Shown here in pieces: positions 39,629 through 48,348 of a DNA stretch of 64,000 nt. The stretch comes from Blautia sp. MSJ-19 (GTDB lineage Bacteria > Bacillota > Clostridia > Lachnospirales > Lachnospiraceae): assembly GCF_018918125.1 (NCBI RefSeq), contig NZ_JAHLQA010000017.1:1-64000 (forward strand). Reading direction: 5' to 3'. Each line of letters begins with the position of its first letter. The stretch's first letter is position 1. A program made the translations under genes and the position numbers. A model generated the notes under the pieces. That model worked only from the letters and a program-made list of their open reading frames with translations. It searched no databases and was not told the origin of the DNA.

Positions 39629-40229
39629 TAAAGAATTCCCGGTGAGGAATTGAGAAAAAAAGACTCCAGTGGGGAAGTCCTGTGAGTTATCATCTGAACA
39701 TGGTTCAATTCAAAAATTCTAAAGTATCAGGAAGTACAGAACTTTGCTAAAAACGATACAGAAAAGTGCTGAACTCGCATCAAAGATGCTCAGACAGCAG
39801 CATTTTCTGTATCAACGCAAAAACCTGTACATTCCGATACTTGGACGAATTTTTTCAGGCGAACCAGATTCAGATGATAATCACAGGGATTCCTGGCTGG
39901 AGTTTTTTCTTTTCTCTCATATCTCACCGGACTTTATCTGGGGGTAGTGGCGACGGACGCCACTGGTGGTTGGGTGAAAGGTAGGAGTACACATGAGATA
40001 CCATCTTCCGTTATATAGAAAAATCTCTTGCAACATAGAAGAACAAATAGTACTATAAATACAAAGCATATTTTCTATAAGTTCAGGGCAGTGATGTCGT
40101 CTATTTTTCTTAATTCACTTCAGAAATCCATGCTTTTAATCCAAATAAATAAGAAAAGCAGGAGTTTTGAGTGTAATGATTGCTAGTAGTTTATATGCTT
40201 ATCTCCTGCGAGAACAGGAGGTAGTACTT
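39629..40229 (+). other. Gene-free stretch before the accessory nuclease-like gene
   Basis: About 600 bp with short ORFs that look random (no conserved pattern, poor ribosome-binding sites). The segment 39940-39965 contains GTGGCG/CGCCAC arms. The motif ATGAGATACC at 39993-40002 recurs at 40754-40763, so it flanks the next gene. GCAGGAG (40158-40164) can pair with CTCCTGC (40203-40209) just ahead of the AGGAGG of the next gene. Confidence 0.4.
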
Positions 40230-40757
40230 ATGGCAAAAAACAATGAAAATCGGCAAAATAGAAATGTAAATATCATTAAGGACTTAAATGGAGATAAGAT
40301 TGTTGTTATAAATGATATTATTTTTAAGGGAAGAAGAAAAATATGTTGGAATGATGTGGAAGCGTATTTGCAGCAATATGTGGGAGAATTTTATAGTATA
40401 GCGGATACCAAGGAAATTGTTTATATTGGAACGGATTTGCCGGATGAATATGCTAATTCCAATTATACACATAGACTTAAAGGGACAAGTGCAAAGGCAA
40501 AGGCTAATGCAGCGCAGGCTATTCCAGAAATGATAGAAATTGCGGTGGGAAAATATTATGAAGAGAACCGAAAAGAAAAACATGCTAAAGATGCAAAATA
40601 TGGATGGTATAAATATGAGAGTAAATTTGCATTACCTGTGTATGGCAGAGAGGGGAATATAGAAAGATATAATATTTTTAATGCATTAATGGTCATGAGA
40701 TGCTCAAAAGAGCATAAAATGTATTTATATGATATCATAGAAATAAAAAAGAAATGA
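40230..40757 (+). CDS. Candidate orphan BECR-fold nuclease-like protein
   Basis: About 175 residues from ATG at 40230, which follows AGGAGG; an in-frame upstream ATG at 40167 lies inside a leader hairpin. It is basic, soluble and AT-rich compared with the surrounding genes, which suggests transfer. The C-terminal third (WYKYESKFALPVYGREGNIE, then YNIFNALMVMR and MYLYDIIEIKKK) follows a layout I associate with BECR/EndoU-like nuclease domains at the ends of phage polyvalent proteins: aromatic strand, asparagine-containing strand, then YLYDI..IKK. The middle (HRLKGTSAKAKANAAQAIPEM) also fits. This is pattern recognition only. No antitoxin protein gene is adjacent. Confidence 0.5.
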   Translation: MAKNNENRQNRNVNIIKDLNGDKIVVINDIIFKGRRKICWNDVEAYLQQYVGEFYSIADTKEIVYIGTDLPDEYANSNYTHRLKGTSAKAKANAAQAIPEMIEIAVGKYYEENRKEKHAKDAKYGWYKYESKFALPVYGREGNIERYNIFNALMVMRCSKEHKMYLYDIIEIKKK

Positions 40758-40820
40758 GATACCTTTTCAGGTTGCTTAACCGTACTCAGTAAAAGAACTC
40801 ATTTCTTGATTATTATTATA
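40749..40820 (+). terminator. Terminator overlapping the 3' end of the nuclease-like gene
   Basis: AAGAAATGAG (40749-40758) contains the stop codon and pairs perfectly with CTCATTTCTT (40798-40807), followed by GATTATTATTATA. The 39-nt loop is unusually long. Confidence 0.55.
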
Positions 40821-40884
40821 TAATAGCTGTAAAGGATTGTCAATCTAAATTAGTACAAATTGTAGTAAAACATGGAGAGCAGAA

Positions 40885-41184
40885 ATGGATCTGGATGCGG
40901 CAGTAGAACGTGCAGTGGACGAGTGCATCCGGGAAGGAATCCTGAGAGATTTTCTACGGAAGAACCGATTGGAGGTTATTGCGATGAGTATATTTGAGTA
41001 TGACAAAGAAGAGGAAGAAAAGAAACTCCGGAGAGCGGAATACGAAGCAGGACTTGAGGCTGGAGAAGAGAGCAAGGCGAAAGAAACTGCAATTTTGCTT
41101 TTTCAAGAAGGAGATTCGATTGAAAAAATTGCGAGGGTTCTTAAGGTTAGTGAAAATATCATCCGTCAATGGCTTGACAAATGA
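40885..41184 (+). pseudogene. 3' remnant of an Rpn-family PD-(D/E)XK nuclease gene
   Basis: The 99 codons match only the C-terminal part of Rpn-type recombination-promoting nucleases (PD-(D/E)XK family transposase-like): AVERAVDECIREGILRDFLR, then EVIAMSIFEYDKEEE, then a helical tail ending in a helix-turn-helix-like segment (IEKIARVLKVSENIIRQWL). Full proteins have about 300 residues; the N-terminal catalytic part is gone. The reading frame is open upstream only for a few codons. Probably a non-functional relic. Confidence 0.75.
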
Positions 41185-41225
41185 AAATGGATAAAGGGAG
41201 TCTTTGGCAGGAACTTTCTGGGTAT

Positions 41226-41274
41226 AAAAACTTCCTCTCTGAATTCCGAAGCCGTTTTCAGAGAGGGAGTTTTT
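41226..41274 (+). terminator. Strong terminator after the Rpn remnant
   Basis: AAAAACTTCCTCTCTGAA (41226-41243) pairs with TTCAGAGAGGGAGTTTTT (41257-41274). The A and T runs at both ends let it serve both strands, so it may also end the minus-strand debranching gene. Confidence 0.8.
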
Positions 41275-41310
41275 GCTATACAGAGAAGATGTTTTGGTTT
41301 AATCCCCTAT

Positions 41311-43443
41311 TTAATAATCTCTTCCTGTGAACACCGCCACGCTTCTGGGCCGCATCACGAAACTTCCATCAATCCGAGCTTCCTGTCCTTCCGGGTAGCA
41401 GTATTGTCCATTTCCATCGCCATACGTGTTGACGCTTAAATGCCATGCGCCCCTTCCGTGAAGATTCGGCAGTGTGATGGTGACATCTTCCCAGAATGTA
41501 TTGACTGCAACATAGATCAGATCATCTTTTCCCTTTTCCTTATCATATCCTGCGAAACTTACACAGAATGTTCGCGCATCTCTTGGAATATCGGTTTCCT
41601 CCGCATTCACATTATGCGTGTGGATAAGATCCATTCCACAGACTGAAGCCGGCAGCTGCTTGTGGATAACCGGATGTTTTTTGCGGAATGCAATCATAAA
41701 CTTAAAGAATTCAAAAAGTTCTCTGTTCTTTTCGAGCATACGCCAGTCCAGCCAGGAAGTGAGATTGTCCTGACAGTAACTGTTGTTATTTCCAAACTTG
41801 GTATTTCCAAATTCGTCCCCGGCCAGGAACATTGGTGTTCCACGGCTGCACATCAGGACTGCACAGGCATTTCGTATCATTCTGCGACGAAGAGCCAGAA
41901 CTTCAGGATCATCTGTTTCACCTTCTGCACCACAGTTCCAGCTACGGTTGTCATTCGCACCGTCTGTATTGTTCCAGCCATTGGCTTCGTTATGCTTGTC
42001 ATTGTAAGAATAAAGATCATACAGGGTAAAACCATCGTGACATGTCAGAAAATTGACGCAGGAATTATAACCGGCATAGTTGCTGTGTGTATTGTCATAA
42101 TATCCACCATAGAGATCACCGGAACCGGAAATACTCCATGCGGCATCCCATGCATTCCAGGAATCCCCTTTGAGATAACTTCTGAGTGCATCACGATATC
42201 TGCCGTTCCATTCTGCCCAGCGTCCGCTTGCAGGAAAACTGCCTACCTGATAAAGTCCACCGGCATCCCAGGCTTCTGCAATCAGTTTTACATTACTCAG
42301 AATCGGATCATCTGCAAGGGTACGGAGCAGCGGAGGATTGTTCATAGGAGAACCATCCTCGTTTCGCCCAAGGATGCTTGCAAGGTCAAAACGGAATCCG
42401 TCAACACGGTAATTGATCGTCCAGTAACGCAGACATTCCAGAATCAGCTGCTGTACGACAGGATGGTTACAGTTCAGGGTATTTCCACAGCCGCTGAAGT
42501 TATAATAATTCCCGTCCGGAGTCAGCATATAATAGATATTGTTGTCAAACCCCTTGAAGCTGAATGTATTTCCCTTTTCATTGCCTTCCGCAGTATGATT
42601 AAAAACAACATCCAGGATGACTTCAATGCCGTTATCATGAAGTGCTTTAATCAGCGTTTTCAATTCGGTGCCTTCGCGGTTATGTTCATTGGCGGCCGCA
42701 TAGCTGCTGTTTGGTGCAAAAAATCCAACGGTATTATATCCCCAGCATTCCAGGAGCTGTTTGCCGTCTACAGTACGGGAATTCATTGTTTCATCAAACT
42801 CAAAGATTGGCATCAGTTCGACTGCATTGATTCCAAGTTCTTTCAGATATGGGATTTTTTCCATAAGTCCGGAAAAAGTTCCGCGATGCTGTACACCAGA
42901 AGAAGGGTGGTGGGTAAAGTCGCGGACATGAAGCTCATAGATGATCAGATCGCAGAGTTCTCTTTTGGACTGTGGCATGTCACCCCAGTCAAAACGGTCT
43001 TTGACGACACGGGCATGATAGGTGTGATCCCAGCGGATGCCCCAGGTACGCTGACCGGCCACTGCCTTGGCATATGGATCCAGCAGGATTTTATTTTTGT
43101 CAAACAGCAGTCCTTTTTCCGGACAGTACGGGCCATCTACACGATAGGCATATTCAAATTCATCAATATTCAGTCCGTAGACGATCATGGAATAAACGTC
43201 TCCGATCTTGTAGGCTTCAGGAAAAGGAAGCACGGCAAAAGGCTCTTCCTGCGCACGATGAAACAGAAGCAGCTCACAGGAGGTTCCGCCACAGGTATGA
43301 ATGGTAAAATTTACACCATTCTGCAGCGGGGTAGCTCCATTCAGGTCGTAGACACCTGGACGGACCGGAAAACCGGAAATCTCTGCCATAGGAGCGGATT
43401 CATAGGGATGGTCGGATACAAATTTCTGATGATAGGATTTCAT
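41311..43443 (-). CDS. glgX: Glycogen debranching enzyme / isoamylase-type GH13
   Basis: Hydrolyses alpha-1,6 branches of glycogen or limit dextrins in the cytoplasm. About 710 residues from the ATG at 43443, which is preceded by GGAG; an ATG 12 nt earlier has no good ribosome-binding site. The N-terminal CBM48 domain (VRPGVYDLNGATPLQNGVNF, about 25-110) precedes the GH13 barrel. Region I is VILDVVFNHT, region II has the nucleophile Asp in GFRFDLASIL, region III the acid Glu in LIAEAWDAGG, and region IV is FLTCHDGFTLYD. No other glycogen genes are nearby. Confidence 0.93.
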   Translation of the reverse strand: MKSYHQKFVSDHPYESAPMAEISGFPVRPGVYDLNGATPLQNGVNFTIHTCGGTSCELLLFHRAQEEPFAVLPFPEAYKIGDVYSMIVYGLNIDEFEYAYRVDGPYCPEKGLLFDKNKILLDPYAKAVAGQRTWGIRWDHTYHARVVKDRFDWGDMPQSKRELCDLIIYELHVRDFTHHPSSGVQHRGTFSGLMEKIPYLKELGINAVELMPIFEFDETMNSRTVDGKQLLECWGYNTVGFFAPNSSYAAANEHNREGTELKTLIKALHDNGIEVILDVVFNHTAEGNEKGNTFSFKGFDNNIYYMLTPDGNYYNFSGCGNTLNCNHPVVQQLILECLRYWTINYRVDGFRFDLASILGRNEDGSPMNNPPLLRTLADDPILSNVKLIAEAWDAGGLYQVGSFPASGRWAEWNGRYRDALRSYLKGDSWNAWDAAWSISGSGDLYGGYYDNTHSNYAGYNSCVNFLTCHDGFTLYDLYSYNDKHNEANGWNNTDGANDNRSWNCGAEGETDDPEVLALRRRMIRNACAVLMCSRGTPMFLAGDEFGNTKFGNNNSYCQDNLTSWLDWRMLEKNRELFEFFKFMIAFRKKHPVIHKQLPASVCGMDLIHTHNVNAEETDIPRDARTFCVSFAGYDKEKGKDDLIYVAVNTFWEDVTITLPNLHGRGAWHLSVNTYGDGNGQYCYPEGQEARIDGSFVMRPRSVAVFTGRDY

Positions 43444-43464
43444 TTCTTTCTCCATTTCTAAAAT

Positions 43465-43490
43465 CCCGGCCTGAGTGTTCAGACCGGGAA
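43465..43490 (-). terminator. Terminator after the uracil permease gene
   Basis: CCCGG arms at 43465-43469 and 43484-43488 form a GC-rich hairpin that on the minus strand is followed by ATTTTAG. Confidence 0.6.
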
Positions 43491-43571
43491 CTTATTCGTA
43501 TTACATATTTGTAAAAATATCATTCCGGAGCATGCCCGGAAATATATCTACAGAGCACTGTAAAATGCGGC

Positions 43572-44822
43572 TTACAGATCATTTGTCAGATGCAGCTTAT
43601 CAAGAATATAGAAGATAAGGCTTAATGCCATGGCAACTACACATGCAAGAACCATACCGGTGAGCTTTACATTACCAAGGTTCAGAGCGATTCCGGAAAG
43701 TCCTACGATAAATACTACAGAAGTCAGTGCCAGGTTACGGGATTTACTGTAATCTACCTGATTGTCTACTAGCATACGAAGACCGGAAGTTCCGATCATG
43801 CCGTACAGGAGGAAGGAGATTCCGCCGATAACAGGACCAGGAATCGTGTTGATCAGGGCTGCAAGTTTTCCAAGGAAAGAGCAGCAGATAGAAAGAACTG
43901 CGGCGCCGCCGATGACCTGAACACTGTAGACTTTTGTCATGGCCATGACACCGATATTTTCACCATAGGTGGTAGTCGGTACGGAACCAAGACAACCGGA
44001 TATTGTTGTTGAGAAGAAGTCTGCAAAGAGGGAACGATGAAGCCCCGGGTCCTTCAGAAGATCCTTGCCGACGATCTTGCTGGTTACGATCTGATGTCCG
44101 ATGTGCTCGGAAGTTACAAGAAGAAGTGCCGGAAGGATAGTCAGGATTGCTTCAAGATTAAACTTCGGTGCCTGGAAATTCGGAAGTGCAAAGAATGCAG
44201 CTTCTTTTACAGCAGTAAAATCAAGGATTCCACAGGCAGCGGCTGCTACATATCCGGCAATGATCGCAATCAGGATCGGGATGACGGATAAGAATCCGCG
44301 GAACAGGATCTGACCGAATACGGCAACTCCGAGAGTGATCAGAAATACGATCACATTTTTCATATCGACCTGTTCATCAAGAAGTCCGGCTGTGCTTGCA
44401 GCACTTCCGGCAAGTTCCAGACCGATCAGAGCGACTACCGGCCCCATGGCAGCGGTTGGAAGAACAATATCAATCCAGTTGGTTCCGCACTGGCGAATGA
44501 TCAGCGCAACGATCATACCGCAGATACCGAGGACCACAAAACCGCCCAGGGCATACTGGAATCCGAATTTGGATGCGACCAGAAGTCCAGGTGACAGGAA
44601 TGCAAAACTGGAACCGAGATAGGCCGGTGCTTTGCCTTTGGTGATCAGGATGAATAAAAGTGTTCCGATACCGTTCATCAAAAGAACGATGGCAGGGTTG
44701 ATACCAAACATGAATGGTACCAGGACAGATGCCCCGAACATGGCAAACATGTGCTGGATACTCAGTGGTATTAACAGGTTAACAGGTACTTTGTCTTCTA
44801 CTTGGATGATTTTTCTCTCCAC
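43572..44822 (-). CDS. uraA: Uracil/xanthine permease, NCS2 family
   Basis: Proton-coupled nucleobase importer. 416 residues, about 12-14 membrane segments. The N-terminus IPLSIQHMFAMFGASVLVPFMFGINP, the pore helix region TSEHIGHQIVTSKIVGKD and the FADFFSTTISGCLGSVPTTTYGEN motif are typical of UraA/PyrP. Uracil is the most likely substrate; xanthine is less likely. It stands alone with a TATAAT -10 on the minus strand at 44874-44879. Confidence 0.92.
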   Translation of the reverse strand: MERKIIQVEDKVPVNLLIPLSIQHMFAMFGASVLVPFMFGINPAIVLLMNGIGTLLFILITKGKAPAYLGSSFAFLSPGLLVASKFGFQYALGGFVVLGICGMIVALIIRQCGTNWIDIVLPTAAMGPVVALIGLELAGSAASTAGLLDEQVDMKNVIVFLITLGVAVFGQILFRGFLSVIPILIAIIAGYVAAAACGILDFTAVKEAAFFALPNFQAPKFNLEAILTILPALLLVTSEHIGHQIVTSKIVGKDLLKDPGLHRSLFADFFSTTISGCLGSVPTTTYGENIGVMAMTKVYSVQVIGGAAVLSICCSFLGKLAALINTIPGPVIGGISFLLYGMIGTSGLRMLVDNQVDYSKSRNLALTSVVFIVGLSGIALNLGNVKLTGMVLACVVAMALSLIFYILDKLHLTNDL

Positions 44823-44993
44823 GTTATCCTCTCTTTCTTATCTGCACAGGGCAGACAGCTCAAATTCGGAATTATTATACCACAGCTGGGTGGGCATTAC
44901 TATTTAAAATTGTGAAAGGCTGTGGAGGGGAGATCTGTTGGGTTGTCTGAGATGAACGCATTGTGCACAGAAACGGTAACATATTTGGACAAA

Positions 44994-45031
44994 AGCAGGC
45001 AACTTATTCATGAAATGTTGTTGCTTTTTTC
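44994..45031 (+). terminator. Terminator-like hairpin in the gap upstream of the small RNA
   Basis: AGCAGGCAAC (44994-45003) pairs with GTTGTTGCT (45017-45025) with one bulged base, then TTTTT. It would end a plus-strand transcript from 44880-44990, where I see no convincing gene. Its 3' arm overlaps the -35 box of the next promoter. Confidence 0.5.
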
Positions 45032-45055
45032 ATAAAATTATATTATAATCTTCAA

Positions 45056-45165
45056 TGTAAAAAGGATTAACCCTTCAAAAATTCTTTTTACATAACCCCT
45101 TATTTAATTATTTATACTCCCCTTGAGATACCCGGTAGCTCCCCTACCGGGTATTTCTCTGTTTT
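45056..45165 (+). ncRNA. Candidate small RNA with own promoter and terminator
   Basis: Promoter TTGCTT (45021-45026), 17-bp spacer, TATAAT (45044-45049). The predicted RNA starts near 45056. It opens with a hairpin GTAAAAAGGATT/AATTCTTTTTAC (45057-45068 with 45080-45091), followed by an unpaired AT-rich stretch. It ends in a GC-rich terminator (GAGATACCCGGTAG / CTACCGGGTATTTCTC, 45125-45158) with a T-containing tail. No ORF of note lies inside. I do not recognise a known RNA family. Confidence 0.5.
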
Positions 45166-45336
45166 AAAGTAAAAATCTGATAACGAAATATTTATAAATG
45201 GAAAAAATAATCCATCGTTAAGAGCGGTTTGTTTCTGGAAAGAATGCAGAAAGCTGTGAATATTTTTTTGTTGTCCGGGCCATACTAACGGATGTAATGA
45301 AGTTACATTACAAAATGAACCAGGAGGAATGTACAA

Positions 45337-45525
45337 ATGGCAAAAAATTATGAAAGCGAAAACAAAGCGAAAAACTACGGCACAGATAAAACTTCCGATA
45401 AGAATGCGATGGACAGCAGAAACAGTTCCAAGAACAGTTCTAAGAATGTGTCCAGAAACAGCTACGGAAACAGAACTTCCAATGCATATGATAAGGAACA
45501 GAGTGATTACTCTGACAGATACTAA
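45337..45525 (+). CDS. Small Asn/Ser/Lys-rich protein of unknown function
   Basis: 62 residues, highly hydrophilic, with almost no hydrophobic core (MAKNYESENKAKNYGTDKTS at the start). Low-complexity Asn/Ser/Lys composition resembles small proteins common in Lachnospiraceae that may be spore-associated; that link is tentative. A strong AGGAGGA site 8 nt upstream and a terminator right after support real, well-translated expression. Confidence 0.7.
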   Translation: MAKNYESENKAKNYGTDKTSDKNAMDSRNSSKNSSKNVSRNSYGNRTSNAYDKEQSDYSDRY

Positions 45526-45554
45526 AGCAAAACAGGATTTTCCCTTCTCTTTAA

Positions 45555-45582
45555 AAGAGGCTGGCCATGTGCCGGCCTCTTT
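45555..45582 (+). terminator. Terminator after the small Asn/Ser-rich gene
   Basis: AAGAGGCTGGC (45555-45565) pairs with GCCGGCCTCTT (45571-45581), with only a short T run after. Confidence 0.65.
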
Positions 45583-45672
45583 GTCATTGATGTTCGTCTG
45601 CTTCGGGAAAAAGGCAGGGCATGCACCGAAAAGAAAAAGAAACATATGATAAATAAAAAAGGAAGGTTTGTC

Positions 45673-45984
45673 ATGTTTCCTATTGAAACAATTTCAGCCA
45701 AAATGCTCGACTATTATGTGGGGCGTACGGATGCTTTGATCATAGATCTCAGAGATGAAGAAGCATATGACAGCAGTCATGTGACGGGGGCAGTCAGCAT
45801 TCCATATGAAGAACTGGAAAACAGAAACGATCTTCCGGTGAATAAAACACTTGTTTTTTATTGTGACAGAGGAGGCGCGAGTATGGCAGCGGCAAGAGAA
45901 TTTGTCAGAAGAGGATACCGGACGCGGTCTGTTATTGGCGGATTTGCAGCATACAGAGGAAGAAATCTTGTAATTTCGCGATAA
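45673..45984 (+). CDS. Single-domain rhodanese-like sulfurtransferase
   Basis: About 103 residues from ATG at 45673 (after AAGGAAGG). One rhodanese domain: LIIDLRDEEAYDSSHVTGAV and the active-site loop FYCDRGGAS with the persulfide-forming Cys (about residue 67). Probably moves sulfane sulfur in the cytoplasm; the acceptor is unknown. It appears to stand alone. Confidence 0.88.
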   Translation: MFPIETISAKMLDYYVGRTDALIIDLRDEEAYDSSHVTGAVSIPYEELENRNDLPVNKTLVFYCDRGGASMAAAREFVRRGYRTRSVIGGFAAYRGRNLVISR

Positions 45985-46073
45985 CCATGATAAGGTAAAT
46001 AAGAAAAGGAACGGTAGCTGTGGACAAAAGAAGCAGCTGCAGATCATGCTAAAATAGTAAGAGGAGAATCTAT

Positions 46074-46619
46074 ATGAAATACATGTTTGCATCGGATGTA
46101 CATGGTTCGGCATATTATTGTCGAATGATGCTGGAAAAATATAAAGAAGAGCAGGCAGAACGCCTGGTGCTGCTGGGCGATCTGCTTTATCACGGACCAC
46201 GAAATGATCTTCCTAAAGAGTATGCACCAAAGGAAGTTATCAAAATGTTGAATGGAATGAAAAATGATATTTACGCAGTACGGGGAAACTGTGAGGCAGA
46301 AGTTGATCAGATGGTCCTGGAGTTTCCGGTCATGGCAGACTACTGTATTCTGGTAATTGACGGGCTGACTTTTTATGCGACACATGGACATGTTTATAAT
46401 GAAAATAATCTGCCGCCGTTTCATGAAGGTGATATTTTGATTCACGGTCATACACATGTGCTGAAAGCAGAGCAGAGAGAAGGATACATCCTTCTGAATC
46501 CGGGTTCTGTATCCATTCCGAAAGAAGGAAATCCGCCTACATATGCAGTTCTGGAAGACAAAGTATTTACGATCAAAGATTTTGATGGAAATATCATCAA
46601 GGAAATGAGGCTTGGATGA
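46074..46619 (+). CDS. yfcE: YfcE-family metallophosphoesterase
   Basis: 181 residues. Calcineurin-like fold with the metal-binding motifs ASDVHG (Asp/His), LLGDLLYHGP, VRGNCE (Asn) and THGHVYN...IHGHTHV. YfcE-type enzymes hydrolyse phosphodiesters such as model aryl phosphodiesters; the cellular substrate is not known. First gene of a four-gene unit in which each start overlaps the previous stop. Confidence 0.9.
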   Translation: MKYMFASDVHGSAYYCRMMLEKYKEEQAERLVLLGDLLYHGPRNDLPKEYAPKEVIKMLNGMKNDIYAVRGNCEAEVDQMVLEFPVMADYCILVIDGLTFYATHGHVYNENNLPPFHEGDILIHGHTHVLKAEQREGYILLNPGSVSIPKEGNPPTYAVLEDKVFTIKDFDGNIIKEMRLG

Positions 46620-47767
46620 AATATATGGAATTGATCGCACCATGTCACTTTGGCATGGAGGCGGTTCTGAAACGTGAGATTCTGGATCTTGGATACGAGA
46701 TCAGCAAGGTCGAGGACGGTAAGGTTACGTTTCTGGCGGATGCAGAAGGCATTGCACAGGCGAATATGTTTCTGCGCACGACAGAGAGGATCCTGCTCAA
46801 AACAGGCGAGTTCAAGGCAGTGACTTTTGACGAGCTTTTTGAGAAAACAAAGGCAATCCCGTGGGAAGAATATATTCCGAAGGACGGTAAATTCTGGGTG
46901 GCAAAAGCAAATTCTGTAAAGAGTGCCCTGTTCAGTCCGTCCGATATTCAGTCGATCATGAAGAAGGCAATCGTGGAACGACTGAAAACGGTTTATGGAA
47001 TCTCCTGGTTTCCGGAGGATGGGGCAAGTTTCCCGATCCGTGTAGCGTTTATGAAGGATGTGGCGACAATCGGAATCGATACTTCCGGTGTTTCTCTTCA
47101 TAAAAGAGGATACCGTCAGATGACAGTCAAAGCACCGATCACAGAAACTCTGGCATCGGCACTGATCATGCTGACACCATGGAATAAAGACAGAATTCTG
47201 GTTGACCCATTCTGTGGAAGTGGTACATTCCCGATCGAAGCGGCTATGATAGCAGCAGACATGGCACCGGGAATGAACCGTTCTTTCCTTGCAGAAGACT
47301 GGAAGCATCTGGTTCCGCGCAAATGCTGGTATGATGCGTTAGAGGAAGCACAGGATCGCGTGAATCTGGATGTTGATACGGACATCCAGGGATATGATAT
47401 TGATCCGGAGGCGTTGAAATCCGCACGTGCCAATGCCAAAATGGCAGGGGTGGACAAACTTATTCATTTCCAGCAGAGAGCAGTCAGGGATCTCAGCCAT
47501 CCGAAACCATATGGATTCATCATCACAAACCCGCCATATGGTGAACGTCTGGAAGAAAAAGAAGCACTTCCACAGTTGTACAGAGAGATCGGAGAGAGCT
47601 ATAATCGACTCGATAAATGGTCGATGTATCTGATCACGTCTTATGACCGTGCGGAAAATGATATTGGACGCAAAGCTGACAAAAACCGTAAGATCTATAA
47701 CGGTATGCTTAAGACCTATTATTATCAGTTTCTGGGGCCGAAACCGCCAAGGAGGAAAAAAGATTGA
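46616..47767 (+). CDS. THUMP-domain class I SAM-dependent rRNA methyltransferase (RlmL-N/YpsC type)
   Basis: 383 residues. The N-terminal THUMP region (about 1-155) includes AEGIAQANMFLRTTERILL. The Rossmann methyltransferase domain has the SAM motif VDPFCGSGTFPIEAA (about 198-212) and the catalytic NPPYGERL (about 302-309) of N2-guanine methyltransferases. E. coli RlmL, a related enzyme, methylates 23S rRNA G2445; the same target is inferred here. ATGA overlap with yfcE. Confidence 0.92.
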   Translation: MKYMELIAPCHFGMEAVLKREILDLGYEISKVEDGKVTFLADAEGIAQANMFLRTTERILLKTGEFKAVTFDELFEKTKAIPWEEYIPKDGKFWVAKANSVKSALFSPSDIQSIMKKAIVERLKTVYGISWFPEDGASFPIRVAFMKDVATIGIDTSGVSLHKRGYRQMTVKAPITETLASALIMLTPWNKDRILVDPFCGSGTFPIEAAMIAADMAPGMNRSFLAEDWKHLVPRKCWYDALEEAQDRVNLDVDTDIQGYDIDPEALKSARANAKMAGVDKLIHFQQRAVRDLSHPKPYGFIITNPPYGERLEEKEALPQLYREIGESYNRLDKWSMYLITSYDRAENDIGRKADKNRKIYNGMLKTYYYQFLGPKPPRRKKD

Positions 47768-48348
47768 AAAAAGTAATTTTTGCTACAGGCAATCAGGGAA
47801 AAATGAAAGAAATCCGTGAAATTCTCGGGGATCTGGACATAGAGCTTCTTTCTTTAAAAGATGCCGGAATCCATGCGGATATTGTAGAAGACGGAAAAAC
47901 TTTTGAAGAAAATGCACAGATCAAGGCAAAAGCAATCTGTGATCTGACAGGAGAGATCGTACTGGCAGATGACTCTGGACTGGAGATAGATTATCTGAAT
48001 AAGGAACCGGGAATCTATTCCGCACGTTATATGGGTGAAGATACTTCTTATCATATTAAGAACGCGAAGCTGATCGAGAGACTGGAAGGTGTTCCGGATG
48101 AAAAGAGAACTGCCAGATTTGTCTGTGCGATCGCTGCGGCATTTCCGGATGGAAGCATGAAAACAGTGCGGGCAGCCATGGAAGGCAGGATCGGTTATGA
48201 AGAGAGCGGTGCCAACGGATTTGGTTATGATCCAATCTTTTATCTTCCTGAATATGGTTGTACTTCAGCAGAACTTTCCATGGAAGAAAAGAATAAGATC
48301 AGCCACAGAGGAAAAGCTCTGCGTGCTATAAAGGATGAACTTCGATGA
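47764..48348 (+). CDS. rdgB: XTP/dITP pyrophosphatase (HAM1/RdgB)
   Basis: Removes non-canonical purine nucleotides (XTP, dITP) by hydrolysis to monophosphates, preventing their incorporation. 194 residues. Motifs are FATGNQGKMKEI at the N-terminus, LADDSGLEIDYL (catalytic Asp), GRIGYEESGANGFGYDPIF and the C-terminal ISHRGKAL. TTG is the start, preceded by AAGGAGG and overlapping the previous stop. Confidence 0.96.
   Translation: MKKVIFATGNQGKMKEIREILGDLDIELLSLKDAGIHADIVEDGKTFEENAQIKAKAICDLTGEIVLADDSGLEIDYLNKEPGIYSARYMGEDTSYHIKNAKLIERLEGVPDEKRTARFVCAIAAAFPDGSMKTVRAAMEGRIGYEESGANGFGYDPIFYLPEYGCTSAELSMEEKNKISHRGKALRAIKDELR

Noticed and set aside
39744-39984. Overlapping frames of 67 and 72 codons after araD
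   Set aside because: No ribosome-binding sites, no recognisable pattern, and the two frames overlap in different phases.
41662-43461. A 599-codon open frame opposite the debranching enzyme gene
   Set aside because: It mirrors the GH13 gene, whose motifs are clear. Its own translation has no domain pattern and it is a shadow of codon bias.
44952-45035. A 27-codon frame ending in the hairpin before the small RNA
   Set aside because: No ribosome-binding site, and the end of the frame is the terminator stem itself.
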